A stretch of 64,000 nucleotides of DNA from Nocardioides seonyuensis (GTDB taxonomy: Bacteria > Actinomycetota > Actinomycetes > Propionibacteriales > Nocardioidaceae): contig NZ_CP038436.1 in the NCBI RefSeq assembly GCF_004683965.1, positions 2,914,001-2,978,000 on the forward strand, given 5' to 3'. The notes under the pieces are model-generated. The model saw only the letters and a program-made list of their open reading frames with translations. It searched no databases and was not told the DNA's origin. Of this stretch, positions 20,453 through 28,492 are shown piece after piece. The position numbers and the translations under genes were made by a program. Numbering within the stretch: position 1 is the first letter of the stretch; each line of letters opens with the position of its first letter.

Positions 20453-20471
20453 TGAGGTAAGGCAACCCTTA
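20453..20471 (+). promoter_or_regulatory. DtxR/IdeR/DmdR-type iron box
   Basis: TGAGGTAAGGCAACCCTTA matches the 19-bp consensus TTAGGTTAGGCTAACCTAA at 14 positions. It covers the -35/spacer region of the promoter whose -10 is TAGCCT (20480-20485), so an iron-loaded repressor would block transcription of the small Cys-rich gene that follows. Confidence 0.75.
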
Positions 20472-20479
20472 GCGCGTGC

Positions 20480-20485
20480 TAGCCT
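20480..20485 (+). promoter_or_regulatory. Leaderless-type -10 for the Cys-rich small protein
   Basis: TAGCCT, six bases before the GTG at 20492, is spaced for a transcript that starts at the initiation codon. It lies immediately downstream of the iron box. Confidence 0.55.
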
Positions 20486-20491
20486 GTGTGC

Positions 20492-20710
20492 GTGGGCAAG
20501 GGCAAGAAGACGGACAAGCGGGCGTCGGCCGATGGCACGCGCATGCTCCCGAAGGTGGAGTGCTGCGTGTCGAAGAAGCGCTGCGAGCGCTGCCCCCTCA
20601 GGATGCTGAAGGAGGGCACGCTGCCCGCCGGCTACACCGTCCACAAGCGCAAGCTCATTCGTCGCGACGGCAAGAAGGTCACCAAGAAGCGGCTCGCCAA
20701 GGCTGCGTGA
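20492..20710 (+). CDS. Small basic protein with a cysteine cluster, iron-box controlled
   Basis: A 72-residue, strongly basic protein. The centre reads VECCVSKKRCERCP, four cysteines in a CC...CxxC arrangement that could bind zinc, iron or an Fe-S cluster. It is followed by LRMLKEGTLPAGYTVHKRKL and a Lys/Arg tail. I do not recognise a named family. The GTG at 20492 is preferred for its spacing to the -10 hexamer; a GTG at 20486 is also in frame. The DtxR-type iron box upstream suggests expression in iron limitation. Function unknown: metal storage, a nucleic-acid-binding regulator or a ribosome-associated factor are all possible. Confidence 0.75.
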   Translation: MGKGKKTDKRASADGTRMLPKVECCVSKKRCERCPLRMLKEGTLPAGYTVHKRKLIRRDGKKVTKKRLAKAA

Positions 20711-20742
20711 CCAGCCGTCGTCCCGCCTGAGAGACTCAGGCC

Positions 20743-21657
20743 ATGGGTCGCGTGCTGGTGGTCGGTGCCGGTGTGGTCGGGCTCAGCTGTGCCGTGCGAC
20801 TGCTCGAGGCCGGGCATCGCGTCGACGTCGTCGCGCGGGACCTGCCGATGGAGACGACCTCGGCGGTCGCTGCGGCGCTCTGGTACCCCTACCTGGCCAG
20901 CCCGCACGACCGCGTGACGGCGTGGGCCCGGACGTCGTACGACGTCTTCGCCGGGCTCGCGGCCGAACCGGGCTCCGGGGTCCGCATGCTCACCGGCACC
21001 GAGGTGCTGCGCGAGCGGCAGGCCGACCCGTGGTGGGCGGCGGCGGTGCCCCAGCTGGACCGTGAGACCGCACTGCCGCCGGGGTACGACGACGGCTGGA
21101 CGTTCGTGGCGCCGGTGGTCGACATGCCGGTCCACCTGCGGTGGCTCACCAGCCGCGTCGAGGAGCTCGGCGGAACGCTCACCCGGATGAACCTCTCGGC
21201 GCTCCCGGACTCGGAGGGCGTGCTCGTCGTCAACGCCACCGGGCTGGGGGCCCGGCACTTCGCCTCCGACCCGGCGGTGCGCCCGGTCCGCGGCCAGGTC
21301 GTGGTCGTGGAGCAGACCGGTCTCGAGCGCTGGCTCCTCGACGGTGCGGGCCTGACCTACGTGGTGCCGCGGACCCGGGAGATCGTCCTGGGCGGCACCG
21401 ACCTCGAGGGGGAGTGGAGCCGCACGCCCGACCCCGCGACGGCCGAGGCGATCCTCCATCGTGCGTGCGCGCTGGTCCCCGAGCTCGAGGGAGCGAAGGT
21501 CCTGCGCCACAAGGTGGGGCTGCGCCCGGCGCGTCCCTCCGTGCGCGTCGAGCGTCTCGGGGACGTGATCCACTGCTACGGCCACGGCGGCGCCGGTGTG
21601 ACCCTGGCCTGGGGGTGCGCCCAGGAGGTCGCCTGTCTCGCTGAGGGGGCGGCATGA
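20743..21657 (+). CDS. FAD-dependent D-amino-acid oxidase-like oxidoreductase
   Basis: A 304-residue flavoprotein of the DAO family. The N-terminal dinucleotide motif is VLVVGAGVVGLS (4-15). NATGLGAR in the middle, RPVRGQVVVVE, and the C-terminal RPARPSVRVER and GHGGAGVTLAWGCA segments match D-amino-acid or D-aspartate oxidases (flavin and carboxylate binding). It would deaminate a D-amino acid to a keto acid with release of H2O2 and ammonia. It overlaps the following phosphatase gene by ATGA, so the two are co-translated. Confidence 0.88.
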   Translation: MGRVLVVGAGVVGLSCAVRLLEAGHRVDVVARDLPMETTSAVAAALWYPYLASPHDRVTAWARTSYDVFAGLAAEPGSGVRMLTGTEVLRERQADPWWAAAVPQLDRETALPPGYDDGWTFVAPVVDMPVHLRWLTSRVEELGGTLTRMNLSALPDSEGVLVVNATGLGARHFASDPAVRPVRGQVVVVEQTGLERWLLDGAGLTYVVPRTREIVLGGTDLEGEWSRTPDPATAEAILHRACALVPELEGAKVLRHKVGLRPARPSVRVERLGDVIHCYGHGGAGVTLAWGCAQEVACLAEGAA

Positions 21658-22262
21658 GCGACCTGCAGTGCGCGGCGAGGCTGTTCGTGGCGCGCCACGG
21701 TGAGGCTGAGTACGAGTCTGGCTTCCTGTCCGACCACGGCGGATCCCTCACCCGGACAGGCCGGCACCAGGCACGCGAGCTGGCCGATGCCTTGGCGGGC
21801 CAGCGACTTGCGCGCGTCTGGACCAGCTCGATGGCTCGCGCCGTGCAGACGGCAGAGATCGTCGCCGCGCGCCTGGGCGTCGACGTCGTCGTGCGCGAAG
21901 GGCTGCGCGAGATCGGAGTGGGCGACCATGCCGGCACGATCGGCGACCCCGACCCGTTGGCCGAGACGTTCGCAGCCTGGGCCGGCGGCGACCTCGAACC
22001 GCGAGTGGCGGGAGCGGAGTGCGGCAAGGAGGTCGTGGATCGCGTCTGCGGCGTGCTGGAGGAAGTGGCCGACGCGCACCGTGGCGAGTCGGCGCTGGTG
22101 ATCAGCCACGGTGGTGCCATCTGCTGCGCCGTGCCGTACCTCGCAACCAACCTGCGAAGCGACCACGCTCTCGACGCGCCACTGGCGCACTGCGCGGTGA
22201 TCGAGCTCGACGGTGACGCCGACGGCTGGGTCGCCCGGTCGTGGGCGGGCCAACCCCTCTAG
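21654..22262 (+). CDS. Histidine phosphatase (phosphoglycerate-mutase-like)
   Basis: A 202-residue branch-1 histidine phosphatase. The catalytic RHG triad is at 14-16 (FVARHGEAEYESG), DHGGSLTRTGRHQA follows, and the second histidine is in VISHGGAI. Family members hydrolyse phosphate esters, from sugar phosphates to nucleotides. Coupling to the D-amino-acid oxidase gene does not reveal a substrate. It converges with the DUF952 gene, whose stop lies 9 bp away. Confidence 0.88.
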   Translation: MSDLQCAARLFVARHGEAEYESGFLSDHGGSLTRTGRHQARELADALAGQRLARVWTSSMARAVQTAEIVAARLGVDVVVREGLREIGVGDHAGTIGDPDPLAETFAAWAGGDLEPRVAGAECGKEVVDRVCGVLEEVADAHRGESALVISHGGAICCAVPYLATNLRSDHALDAPLAHCAVIELDGDADGWVARSWAGQPL

Positions 22263-22271
22263 AGCAATCCG

Positions 22272-22811
22272 TCAGTCGCGTCTGCTGCGGACGAGCAGCC
22301 CGACGATGCCGGCGCCGGCCACGAGTCCGATCAGTGCTCCGACGAGGGGCGCGGACTCCGACCCCGACACGCTGTCCGTCACGACGCTGCCGATGACGGT
22401 AGCGACCATGACCACGAGGGCAAGGGCCATGCGGGAAGCCATCTCCTTGGCGAACAGGGTCGCCATCGACTCGACGCCGCCGCGACTGCCGAGCGGGCGC
22501 ACGTCGATGACTGATCCCCGGTTGATCGGCCCATAGATGTGCGGGAAGGCCTCGTCGCCGACCTGTTCCTCGCGGACCTCAGCCTCCAGGTGCTCGGAAG
22601 CGATCGTCAGCAGCACGAGGGGCTCGCCGGCCTCTCGGTAGTAGCGACCGAAGACGTCCTTGACCTGCTCACGCCGGCACGCGTGGACGAAGCCCACCTC
22701 CGCGAGGTCGCGTCCCAGGGTGGAGGTCGTGTAGGAGCCGGAGCGGACGGCCGCCTGCCAGTCAGCGCGCGTGGCGATGTGGAAGATCCGCGTTGAAGGA
22801 GCTTGCGTCAC
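22272..22811 (-). CDS. DUF952 domain protein with C-terminal membrane segments
   Basis: A 179-residue protein. Residues 1-105 form a DUF952 domain (IFHIATRADWQAAVRSGSY, GFVHACRREQVKDVF, HIYGPINRGSVIDVRPL), a fold related to ADP-ribosyltransferases but of unknown activity. Residues about 120-175 add two hydrophobic helices (MALALVVMVATVIGSVV and LVGALIGLVAGAGIVGLLV), so the domain would be membrane-tethered. Most DUF952 proteins are soluble and about 110-120 residues, so the fusion is unusual. The 205 bp between this gene and nucS hold nothing I can identify. Confidence 0.8.
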   Translation of the reverse strand: MTQAPSTRIFHIATRADWQAAVRSGSYTTSTLGRDLAEVGFVHACRREQVKDVFGRYYREAGEPLVLLTIASEHLEAEVREEQVGDEAFPHIYGPINRGSVIDVRPLGSRGGVESMATLFAKEMASRMALALVVMVATVIGSVVTDSVSGSESAPLVGALIGLVAGAGIVGLLVRSRRD

Positions 22812-23016
22812 CGAGCGAGGGTATCGGCCGGCCGCTGCTACACCGCCATGTCGTCGGACATCGTTCGGGATGTGTGACGAGTCAGCTGCTTGGGCGACCG
22901 ATTCGTCGTACGTCCCGAGCGACAGTCAGGCGGCGCGCCGGGATTCGCTCCTCCTGATCGGTCTGCCGGAGCCCGTCACGATGGCAGGTGCCACCGACGA
23001 CGAACGCCGCCGACGA

Positions 23017-23703
23017 TCAGAAGAGGCGGTGCTCGGCGTCGTCCATGCCGCGCAGGGCGTCGTAGTCGACCACGGCACAGGCGATGCCCCGGTCAGCGGC
23101 GAGCACTCTGGCCTGCGGCTTGATCTCCTGGGCGGCGAAGATGCCGCGGACCTGCCCCTTGGTCGTGAGCAGCGGGTCGCGGTTGAGGAGCTCGAGGTAG
23201 CGGGTCAGCTGCTCCACCCCGTCGATCTCCCCGCGACGCTTGATCTCCACCGCGACCGAGAGCCCGGACGCGTCCCGGCACATCAGGTCGACGGGACCGA
23301 TGGCGGTGGGGAACTCGCGGCGGACCAGGGTGAGCCCGTCGGCCAGGGTCGCGGGGTGCTCGGCGAGCAGCTCCTGGAGGTGCTTCTCGACCCCGTCCTT
23401 CTGCAACCCGGGGTCGACGCCGAGGTCGTGGCTCGAGTCGTGGTGGACCTCGTCGATGAGGATGCGCAGGGTGCCGTCGGCCTTCGTCGCGGTGACGATC
23501 CACTCGAGCTGGCCGTCCTCGCTGGTGCCCTCCCGGATCGAGCACGGCGGCGACATCCAGTTGAGCGGCTTGTAGGAGCCCCCGTCGGAGTGGATCAGCA
23601 CCGAGCCGTCGCTCTTGATCATCAGCACCCGCTTGGCCATCGGGAGGTGAGCGGTCAACCGGCCCGCATAGTCCACCTGGCAGCTGGCGACGACGATCCT
23701 CAC
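23017..23703 (-). CDS. nucS: Mismatch endonuclease NucS/EndoMS
   Basis: A 228-residue endonuclease that cuts both strands at mismatches, the actinobacterial replacement for MutS/MutL. The N-terminal DNA-binding part (1-110) begins [16 protein letters not shown]. The C-terminal nuclease core has D139 (GPVDLM) and the E153-x-K155 pair ([13 protein letters not shown]). The protein ends RLF, resembling the beta-clamp-binding tail of the family. The GTG at 23703 is chosen over longer frames because it gives the family N-terminus and sits 7 bp from a TAAGGT -10, implying a leaderless mRNA. Confidence 0.95.
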   Translation of the reverse strand: MRIVVASCQVDYAGRLTAHLPMAKRVLMIKSDGSVLIHSDGGSYKPLNWMSPPCSIREGTSEDGQLEWIVTATKADGTLRILIDEVHHDSSHDLGVDPGLQKDGVEKHLQELLAEHPATLADGLTLVRREFPTAIGPVDLMCRDASGLSVAVEIKRRGEIDGVEQLTRYLELLNRDPLLTTKGQVRGIFAAQEIKPQARVLAADRGIACAVVDYDALRGMDDAEHRLF

Positions 23704-23710
23704 GGGCGGG

Positions 23711-23720
23711 ACCTTACAGT
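23711..23720. promoter_or_regulatory. Overlapping divergent leaderless promoters (nucS and GNAT-MOSC)
   Basis: Only 23 bp separate two GTG starts. TAAGGT on the minus strand (23711-23716) lies 7 bases before the nucS GTG. TACAGT on the plus strand (23715-23720) lies 6 bases before the other GTG. The two -10 hexamers share two base pairs, so polymerase cannot hold both promoters at once. Confidence 0.6.
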
Positions 23721-23726
23721 GGCCCC

Positions 23727-24890
23727 GTGACGCACGGGGCGACGGCAGGGCCGGCAACAGGGGTGACCACGGGGCTGGGCGCGGGCCCCACTGGCGCGTA
23801 CGACGTCCGGCCCGCGCGCCGACGCGACCTGCCGCTGCTTGCGGGCATCGAGGACTCCGGGCTGGCCGCGTTCGAGGCCGTGCTGGGCGACCTGACGGGC
23901 GATCCGCTTGCGTCGCCCGCGCGGGCGGGCGAGGAGCGTGCGGCGGAGGACGGCTTCATCCTGGTGGCCGAGCACGCGGTCGGCGAGGAGGTCGTCGGCT
24001 TCGCCCACGTGCGCGTCCTCGACGGTCACGCCCACCTCGACCAGCTGTCCGTCCTCCCCGGCCACGGGCGTCGTGGTGTGGGTCGTGCGCTCGTCGAAGC
24101 GGCTTGCGAGCGGCTGGCCGTGCGCGGGCACGGCTCCATCACGCTGCTGACCTACGCCGAGGTGCCGTGGAACGCTCCCTTCTACTCCCGCATCGGTTTC
24201 GTCGAGGTGCCCGACGACGAGCCGCGCGGCGGTCACCTGCGACCCGTGCTCGCCGAGGAGGACAGGCTGGGCCTGGGCCGCCACGGGCGACGGGTGCTGA
24301 TGCGGCGGGTGCTGCTACGGCACCGCACGACCGAGGAGCTCACCGCGCTGCTTCCGGTCCTCGACTCCAGCCCACGTGACGAGGGCACCCTGCGCCTGCT
24401 CGTGCGCCGGCCCGCGGTGGGGGCTCGTGAGGTGCTCGACGTCGGCGTGCTGGACCTCAACGTCGGCCTCGCCGGTGACACGTGGCAGGAACGGGGGAGC
24501 AGGCGCACCGACGACGGGTCGGCGCACCCCGACATGCAGCTGAACGTGATGAGCCACCCGCTCGTCGAGTTCCTCGCCCAGGACCCCGAGCGCGAGGCAC
24601 TCGCCGGCGACCAGCTCTACCTCGACCTCGACATGTCCCACGACAACCTTCCCGTGTGGAGCGAGCTGCACATCGGGGGAGCCGGCGGTGCGGTGATCCA
24701 GGTGACCGACCAGCCCCACAACGGCTGCGGCAAGTTCATCTCCCGCTTCGGCAAGGAGGCGATGGCGTTCGTCAACGGTCCCGAGGGAAAGCCGCGCCGG
24801 TTGCGCGGGCTGTGTGCGCGCGTCGTGCGGCCCGGAGTGGTCCGCCCCGGCGACCCGGTCGTCGTACGCCGCCCCGAGGCGCAGGCCTGA
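23727..24890 (+). CDS. GNAT acetyltransferase-MOSC domain fusion
   Basis: A 387-residue two-domain protein. Residues about 25-190 are a GNAT domain ([50 protein letters not shown]). Residues about 205-385 resemble a MOSC domain ([44 protein letters not shown] with the single conserved Cys, [19 protein letters not shown]). MOSC domains bind molybdenum cofactor-type sulfur centres in sulfurases and mARC-like enzymes. The combination is uncommon; substrate unknown. It is transcribed divergently from nucS from a 23-bp spacer. Confidence 0.82.
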   Translation: MTHGATAGPATGVTTGLGAGPTGAYDVRPARRRDLPLLAGIEDSGLAAFEAVLGDLTGDPLASPARAGEERAAEDGFILVAEHAVGEEVVGFAHVRVLDGHAHLDQLSVLPGHGRRGVGRALVEAACERLAVRGHGSITLLTYAEVPWNAPFYSRIGFVEVPDDEPRGGHLRPVLAEEDRLGLGRHGRRVLMRRVLLRHRTTEELTALLPVLDSSPRDEGTLRLLVRRPAVGAREVLDVGVLDLNVGLAGDTWQERGSRRTDDGSAHPDMQLNVMSHPLVEFLAQDPEREALAGDQLYLDLDMSHDNLPVWSELHIGGAGGAVIQVTDQPHNGCGKFISRFGKEAMAFVNGPEGKPRRLRGLCARVVRPGVVRPGDPVVVRRPEAQA

Positions 24891-24913
24891 CCCATCTCTG
24901 ATGTCGGGACTGT

Positions 24914-24925
24914 TACCCCCTGGTA
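24914..24925. promoter_or_regulatory. Candidate operator TACC-N4-GGTA upstream of the hydroxyacyl-CoA dehydrogenase
   Basis: TACCCCCTGGTA is a TACC-N4-GGTA inverted repeat 24 bp before the ATG at 24950, overlapping the expected -35. The same pattern occurs at 43398-43409, and one mismatch away at 39753-39764 before ccr. CACAAT (24937-24942), 7 bp before the ATG, is the likely -10. The regulator is unknown. Confidence 0.4.
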
Positions 24926-24949
24926 GGAACCGGTGTCACAATTCCCGCC

Positions 24950-26038
24950 ATGAGCGCCCCCACTCCCGAAGCCGCCACCCCTGAGCAGATCACGCAGACC
25001 CTGGTCCAGCCCTACCTCGACCACGCCCTGCGCATGTACGAGTCCGGCTACGCCACCAGCACCGACATCGACAACGCGATGCGCTTCGGTTGCGGCTACC
25101 CCAAGGGTCCGCTGACCGTCCTGGCCGAGCGGGGCGAGTTCGCGCCCCAGGAGTCGACGGGCGAGACCGCCGCCGCCGAGCCGCGGCACGACGTGCGCAC
25201 CGTCGGCGTGGTGGGCACCGGGACCATGGCGTCCGGCATCGTCCAGGTCTTCGCCCAGGCCGGCTTCGACGTGGTCTACGTCGGCCGCGGGGACGACAAG
25301 GTCGCCGGGGTCCGGGCCGGCATCGAGAAGGCGCTGGACAAGGCGATCTCGCGCGGCAGGCTCGACGAGGCCGGCAAGACCGAGGTTCTCGGCCGGCTCA
25401 CGGGAGCCACCGAGCGCGAGGCGCTGGCCGACGTGGACCTCGTCGTGGAGGCCATCGCCGAGGACCTCGAGATCAAGCTGGCGCTGTTCCGCGACCTCGA
25501 CCGCATCTGCAAGCCGGGCGCGATCCTCGCCACCACGACCTCGTCGCTGCCGATCACCGAGTGCGCCAAGGCGACGAGCCGGCCCGAGTCGGTCATCGGC
25601 ATGCACTTCTTCAACCCCGCCGTGATCATGAAGCTCGTCGAGGTCGTCACCACCGACCTCACCGGTGCCGACGTCAACGAGACCGTGCTGGCGCTCTGCG
25701 CCAAGGTCGGCAAGGTGGCCGTCTCCTGCGGTGACCGCTCGGGCTTCATCGTCAACGCGCTGCTGTTCCCCTACCTCAACGACGCCGTCAAGCTCCTCGA
25801 GTCCGGCGTGGCCACGACGACCGAGATCGACGCGGCCATCAAGGAGCACGCGGGCTTCCCGATGGGCCCCTTCGAGCTGCTCGACGTGGTCGGCAACGAC
25901 GTGTCGCTGGCCATCCAGAAGGAGCTGTACGCCGAGTTCGGCGACGCCGCCTTCGAGCCTGCCGAGACGCTGGTCAAGGTCGTCGCCGACGGCCACCTCG
26001 GTCGCAAGACCGGCAAGGGGTTCCACGACTACAGCTGA
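24950..26038 (+). CDS. 3-Hydroxyacyl-CoA dehydrogenase, shortened paralogue
   Basis: A 362-residue protein. Residues about 85-265 are the NAD-binding domain (VGVVGTGTMASGI at 85, TTTSSLPITECA, MHFFNPAVIMKLVEVV). Residues about 270-362 are the C-terminal 3HCDH domain (GFIVNALLFPYLNDAVKLLES, GPFELLDVVGNDVSL). Residues 10-64 are a fragment of another C-terminal domain (LDHALRMYESGYATSTDID, MRFGCGYPKGPL), matching the middle of the double-length protein encoded next. It is as if the first catalytic half had been deleted. Likely reaction: reversible oxidation of 3-hydroxybutyryl-CoA with NAD. No Shine-Dalgarno is evident; the start looks leaderless. Confidence 0.88.
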   Translation: MSAPTPEAATPEQITQTLVQPYLDHALRMYESGYATSTDIDNAMRFGCGYPKGPLTVLAERGEFAPQESTGETAAAEPRHDVRTVGVVGTGTMASGIVQVFAQAGFDVVYVGRGDDKVAGVRAGIEKALDKAISRGRLDEAGKTEVLGRLTGATEREALADVDLVVEAIAEDLEIKLALFRDLDRICKPGAILATTTSSLPITECAKATSRPESVIGMHFFNPAVIMKLVEVVTTDLTGADVNETVLALCAKVGKVAVSCGDRSGFIVNALLFPYLNDAVKLLESGVATTTEIDAAIKEHAGFPMGPFELLDVVGNDVSLAIQKELYAEFGDAAFEPAETLVKVVADGHLGRKTGKGFHDYS

Positions 26039-26110
26039 GACCACCAGCACCCAGTCCAGCCCTCAGCCCCCGTGCCTGTGAGCGCGGGGGCCCGTGGCAT
26101 GCTTCGGCGC

Positions 26111-27928
26111 ATGGACGCTGTGACCCCAGACACCACCCGTCCCTTCGAGCGGATCGGGGTCGTGGGCCTCGGCACCATGGGCGCGGGCATCGCCGAGATC
26201 TTCGCGCGCAACGGCTACGAGGTCGTCGGCATCGAGATCAACGACGCCGGTCTCGAGCGCGGTCGCCAGCACATCGCCCACTCCACGGGCCGCGCGGTCT
26301 CGCGCGGCAAGCTCACCGAGGAGGAGCAGGCCGAGCTCATCGGGCGGATCACGTTCACCACCGACCTCCAGGACGCCAAGGACTGCCAGTTCGTGATGGA
26401 GGCGGTCATCGAGCAGCTGCCGGTCAAGCAGGAGGTGATCGGGCGGCTCGGCGCGATCGTCGCCCCTGACGCGATCCTGGCAACGAACACGTCCTCGCTG
26501 TCGGTCACCGAGATCTCCACGGCCACGCCGAACCCGGGTCGGGTCGTCGGAGTCCACTTCTTCAACCCGGCCCCGGTCCAGGCGCTGGTCGAGGTCGTGC
26601 GGACGGTCGTGACCGAGCCGGAGGTGCTCGACAAGGTCTCCCAGCTGCTGCGCTCCCTCGGAAAGACCCCGATCGTGTGCGGCGACAAGGCCGGGTTCAT
26701 CGCCAACACCCTGCTCTTCGGCTACCTCAACCACGCCGTGTCGATGTACGAGGGCAAGTACGCCTCCCGCGAGGACATCGACGCCGCGATGCGGTTCGGC
26801 TGCGGCTACCCGATGGGTCCGCTCGCCCTGCTCGACCTCATCGGGCTCGACACCGCCTACGAGATCCTCGACACGATGTACAAGCAGGGCCGTGACCGGC
26901 TGCACGCGCCGGCGCCCATCCTCAAGCAGTACGTCACTGCCGGCCTCCTGGGTCGCAAGTCCGGCCGCGGCTTCTACACCTACGAGGCGCCCGACAGCCG
27001 CGTCGTCGTACCCGACGCCCAGACGCCGTCCGAGGAGGACGCCCCCGAGCTCAGGTACGACATCGCCAAGGTCGGCGTCGTCGGCACCGGCACCATGGCC
27101 AGCGGCATCGCCGAGGTGTTCGCCAAGGCGGGCTTCGACGTGCTCTTCGTCGGCCGCGGCCAGGACAAGGTCGACGGCGTCATCTCATCGATCACCAGGA
27201 GCTTCGACAAGCAGATCCAGCGTGGCCGCGCGACCGAGGACGACAAGACCTCGACCCTCTCCCGCCTGCGCGGCACCACCTCCCTCGACGACCTCGCCGA
27301 CGTCGACATGGTGGTCGAGGCGATCGCCGAGGACCTCGCCATCAAGACCACGCTCTTCGAGAACCTCGACGAGATCTGCCGCGGCGGCCGGGGCGGCAAG
27401 GGCGCGATCCTGGCCACGACGACCTCCAGCCTGCCGATCATCGAGCTGGCCCGCGTCACCAGCCGTCCCCAGGACGTCATCGGGATGCACTTCTTCAACC
27501 CGGCCACGATCATGAAGCTCGTCGAGGTGGTCTCGACCGTCGCGACCGACGAGGACGTCACCGAGACCGTCCTCGCCCTGTGCGACAAGGTCGGCAAGGT
27601 CGCGGTCAGGTGTGGCGACCGCGCGGGGTTCATCGTCAATGCGCTGCTGTTCCCCTACCTCAACGACGCGGTCAAGATGCTGGAGGCCCACTACGCCACC
27701 GCCGACGACATCGACACCGCCATGAAGCAGGGCTGCGCCCTGCCGATGGGCCCCTTCGAGCTGCTCGACGTGGTCGGCAACGACGTCTCGCTGGCGATCC
27801 AGCGCGAGCTCTACCTCGAGTTCCGCGAGCCGGGCTTCGCCCCCGCACCGCTGCTGGAGCACCTGGTCACCGCCGGCTACCTCGGTCGCAAGACCAAGCG
27901 CGGGTTCCGCGACTACACGACTGCCTGA
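26111..27928 (+). CDS. Tandem-duplicated 3-hydroxyacyl-CoA dehydrogenase
   Basis: A 605-residue protein containing two complete 3HCDH units. Unit 1: NAD motif GVVGLGTMGAGI (16-27), TNTSSLSVTEIS, HFFNPAPVQALVEVV, then a C-terminal domain ending GRGFYTYEAP. Unit 2: NAD motif VGVVGTGTMASGI (321-333), TTTSSLPIIELA, MHFFNPATIMKLVEVV and its C-terminal domain. Unit 2 is much closer to the shorter upstream paralogue than to unit 1. Expected role is 3-hydroxybutyryl-CoA/acetoacetyl-CoA interconversion in beta-oxidation and the ethylmalonyl-CoA pathway. The ATG at 26111 is preferred; the frame is open 13 codons further upstream. Confidence 0.9.
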   Translation: MDAVTPDTTRPFERIGVVGLGTMGAGIAEIFARNGYEVVGIEINDAGLERGRQHIAHSTGRAVSRGKLTEEEQAELIGRITFTTDLQDAKDCQFVMEAVIEQLPVKQEVIGRLGAIVAPDAILATNTSSLSVTEISTATPNPGRVVGVHFFNPAPVQALVEVVRTVVTEPEVLDKVSQLLRSLGKTPIVCGDKAGFIANTLLFGYLNHAVSMYEGKYASREDIDAAMRFGCGYPMGPLALLDLIGLDTAYEILDTMYKQGRDRLHAPAPILKQYVTAGLLGRKSGRGFYTYEAPDSRVVVPDAQTPSEEDAPELRYDIAKVGVVGTGTMASGIAEVFAKAGFDVLFVGRGQDKVDGVISSITRSFDKQIQRGRATEDDKTSTLSRLRGTTSLDDLADVDMVVEAIAEDLAIKTTLFENLDEICRGGRGGKGAILATTTSSLPIIELARVTSRPQDVIGMHFFNPATIMKLVEVVSTVATDEDVTETVLALCDKVGKVAVRCGDRAGFIVNALLFPYLNDAVKMLEAHYATADDIDTAMKQGCALPMGPFELLDVVGNDVSLAIQRELYLEFREPGFAPAPLLEHLVTAGYLGRKTKRGFRDYTTA

Positions 27929-27934
27929 TCCCGC

Positions 27935-27950
27935 GTGGCGGGCTCGCCAC
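27935..27950 (+). terminator. Possible hairpin after the tandem dehydrogenase
   Basis: GTGGCG-GGCT-CGCCAC forms a 6-bp stem 6 bp after the stop. There is no T-run, so it may be only a transcript-end stabiliser. Confidence 0.4.
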
Positions 27951-28034
27951 CACGTGGGTGTCGCATCGGCTGCCTCCTGTTCGTAGCGTAGGCAGGGGCG
28001 GACACGAGGGTCTGCCCGACGAAAGGGAGCAGGC

Positions 28035-28409
28035 ATGCCGCACTACCTCATCTACTTCAACCAGCAGTGGGTCGGCGACCACGACGAAGCGTGGTTCGAG
28101 AGCCGAGTGGAGCCGTCCACGGCCGTCGTCCGGGACATGCAGGCCGAGGGTGTCCTGGTCTACGCGGGCGGCCTCGTCGAGGAGCTCGAGGAGGCGGCCA
28201 GTGCGGATGCCACGAGTGGCGAGCTGGTTGTGACAGACGGGCCCTTCGTGGAGACCAAGGAGTGGCTCGGTGGGCTGACCATCGTGGACGTGCCCGACGA
28301 CGAGACCGCTCGCAGGTGGGCGGGGAGGGTCGCCGAGGGGTGCGGCTGGCCCCAGGAGGTCCGTCGCTTCAAGGCTGGCTCCTTGCAGGCCGTCACGCTC
28401 GGGGGATGA
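28035..28409 (+). CDS. YCII-related (DGPF) domain protein
   Basis: A 124-residue small protein with the YCII/DGPF fold. MPHYLIYFNQQ at the N-terminus and VTDGPFVETKEWLGGLTIVDVPD in the middle are the family signatures. Members are often found beside ECF sigma factors or act as small dehydratase/dehydrochlorinase-like enzymes; no sigma gene is next to this one. GAAAGGGAG precedes the ATG. TAGCGT at 27984-27989 could be the -10. Confidence 0.85.
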   Translation: MPHYLIYFNQQWVGDHDEAWFESRVEPSTAVVRDMQAEGVLVYAGGLVEELEEAASADATSGELVVTDGPFVETKEWLGGLTIVDVPDDETARRWAGRVAEGCGWPQEVRRFKAGSLQAVTLGG

Positions 28410-28479
28410 GGATCAGAGCGGTTGCCATCTCACGCTCAGCGAGTTGAGGCTAGGTCGCGCCGGTGTCAGTGGTTCCCTC

Positions 28480-28485
28480 TACTGT
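28480..28485 (+). promoter_or_regulatory. Leaderless-type -10 for the DUF222-HNH gene
   Basis: TACTGT lies exactly 7 bases before the ATG at 28493, with no Shine-Dalgarno sequence between. Confidence 0.5.
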
Positions 28486-28492
28486 CGAAGAC

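Noticed and set aside
22812..23016. Possible RNA gene in the 205-bp gap before nucS
   Set aside because: No tRNA-like cloverleaf, terminator or promoter pattern could be made out.
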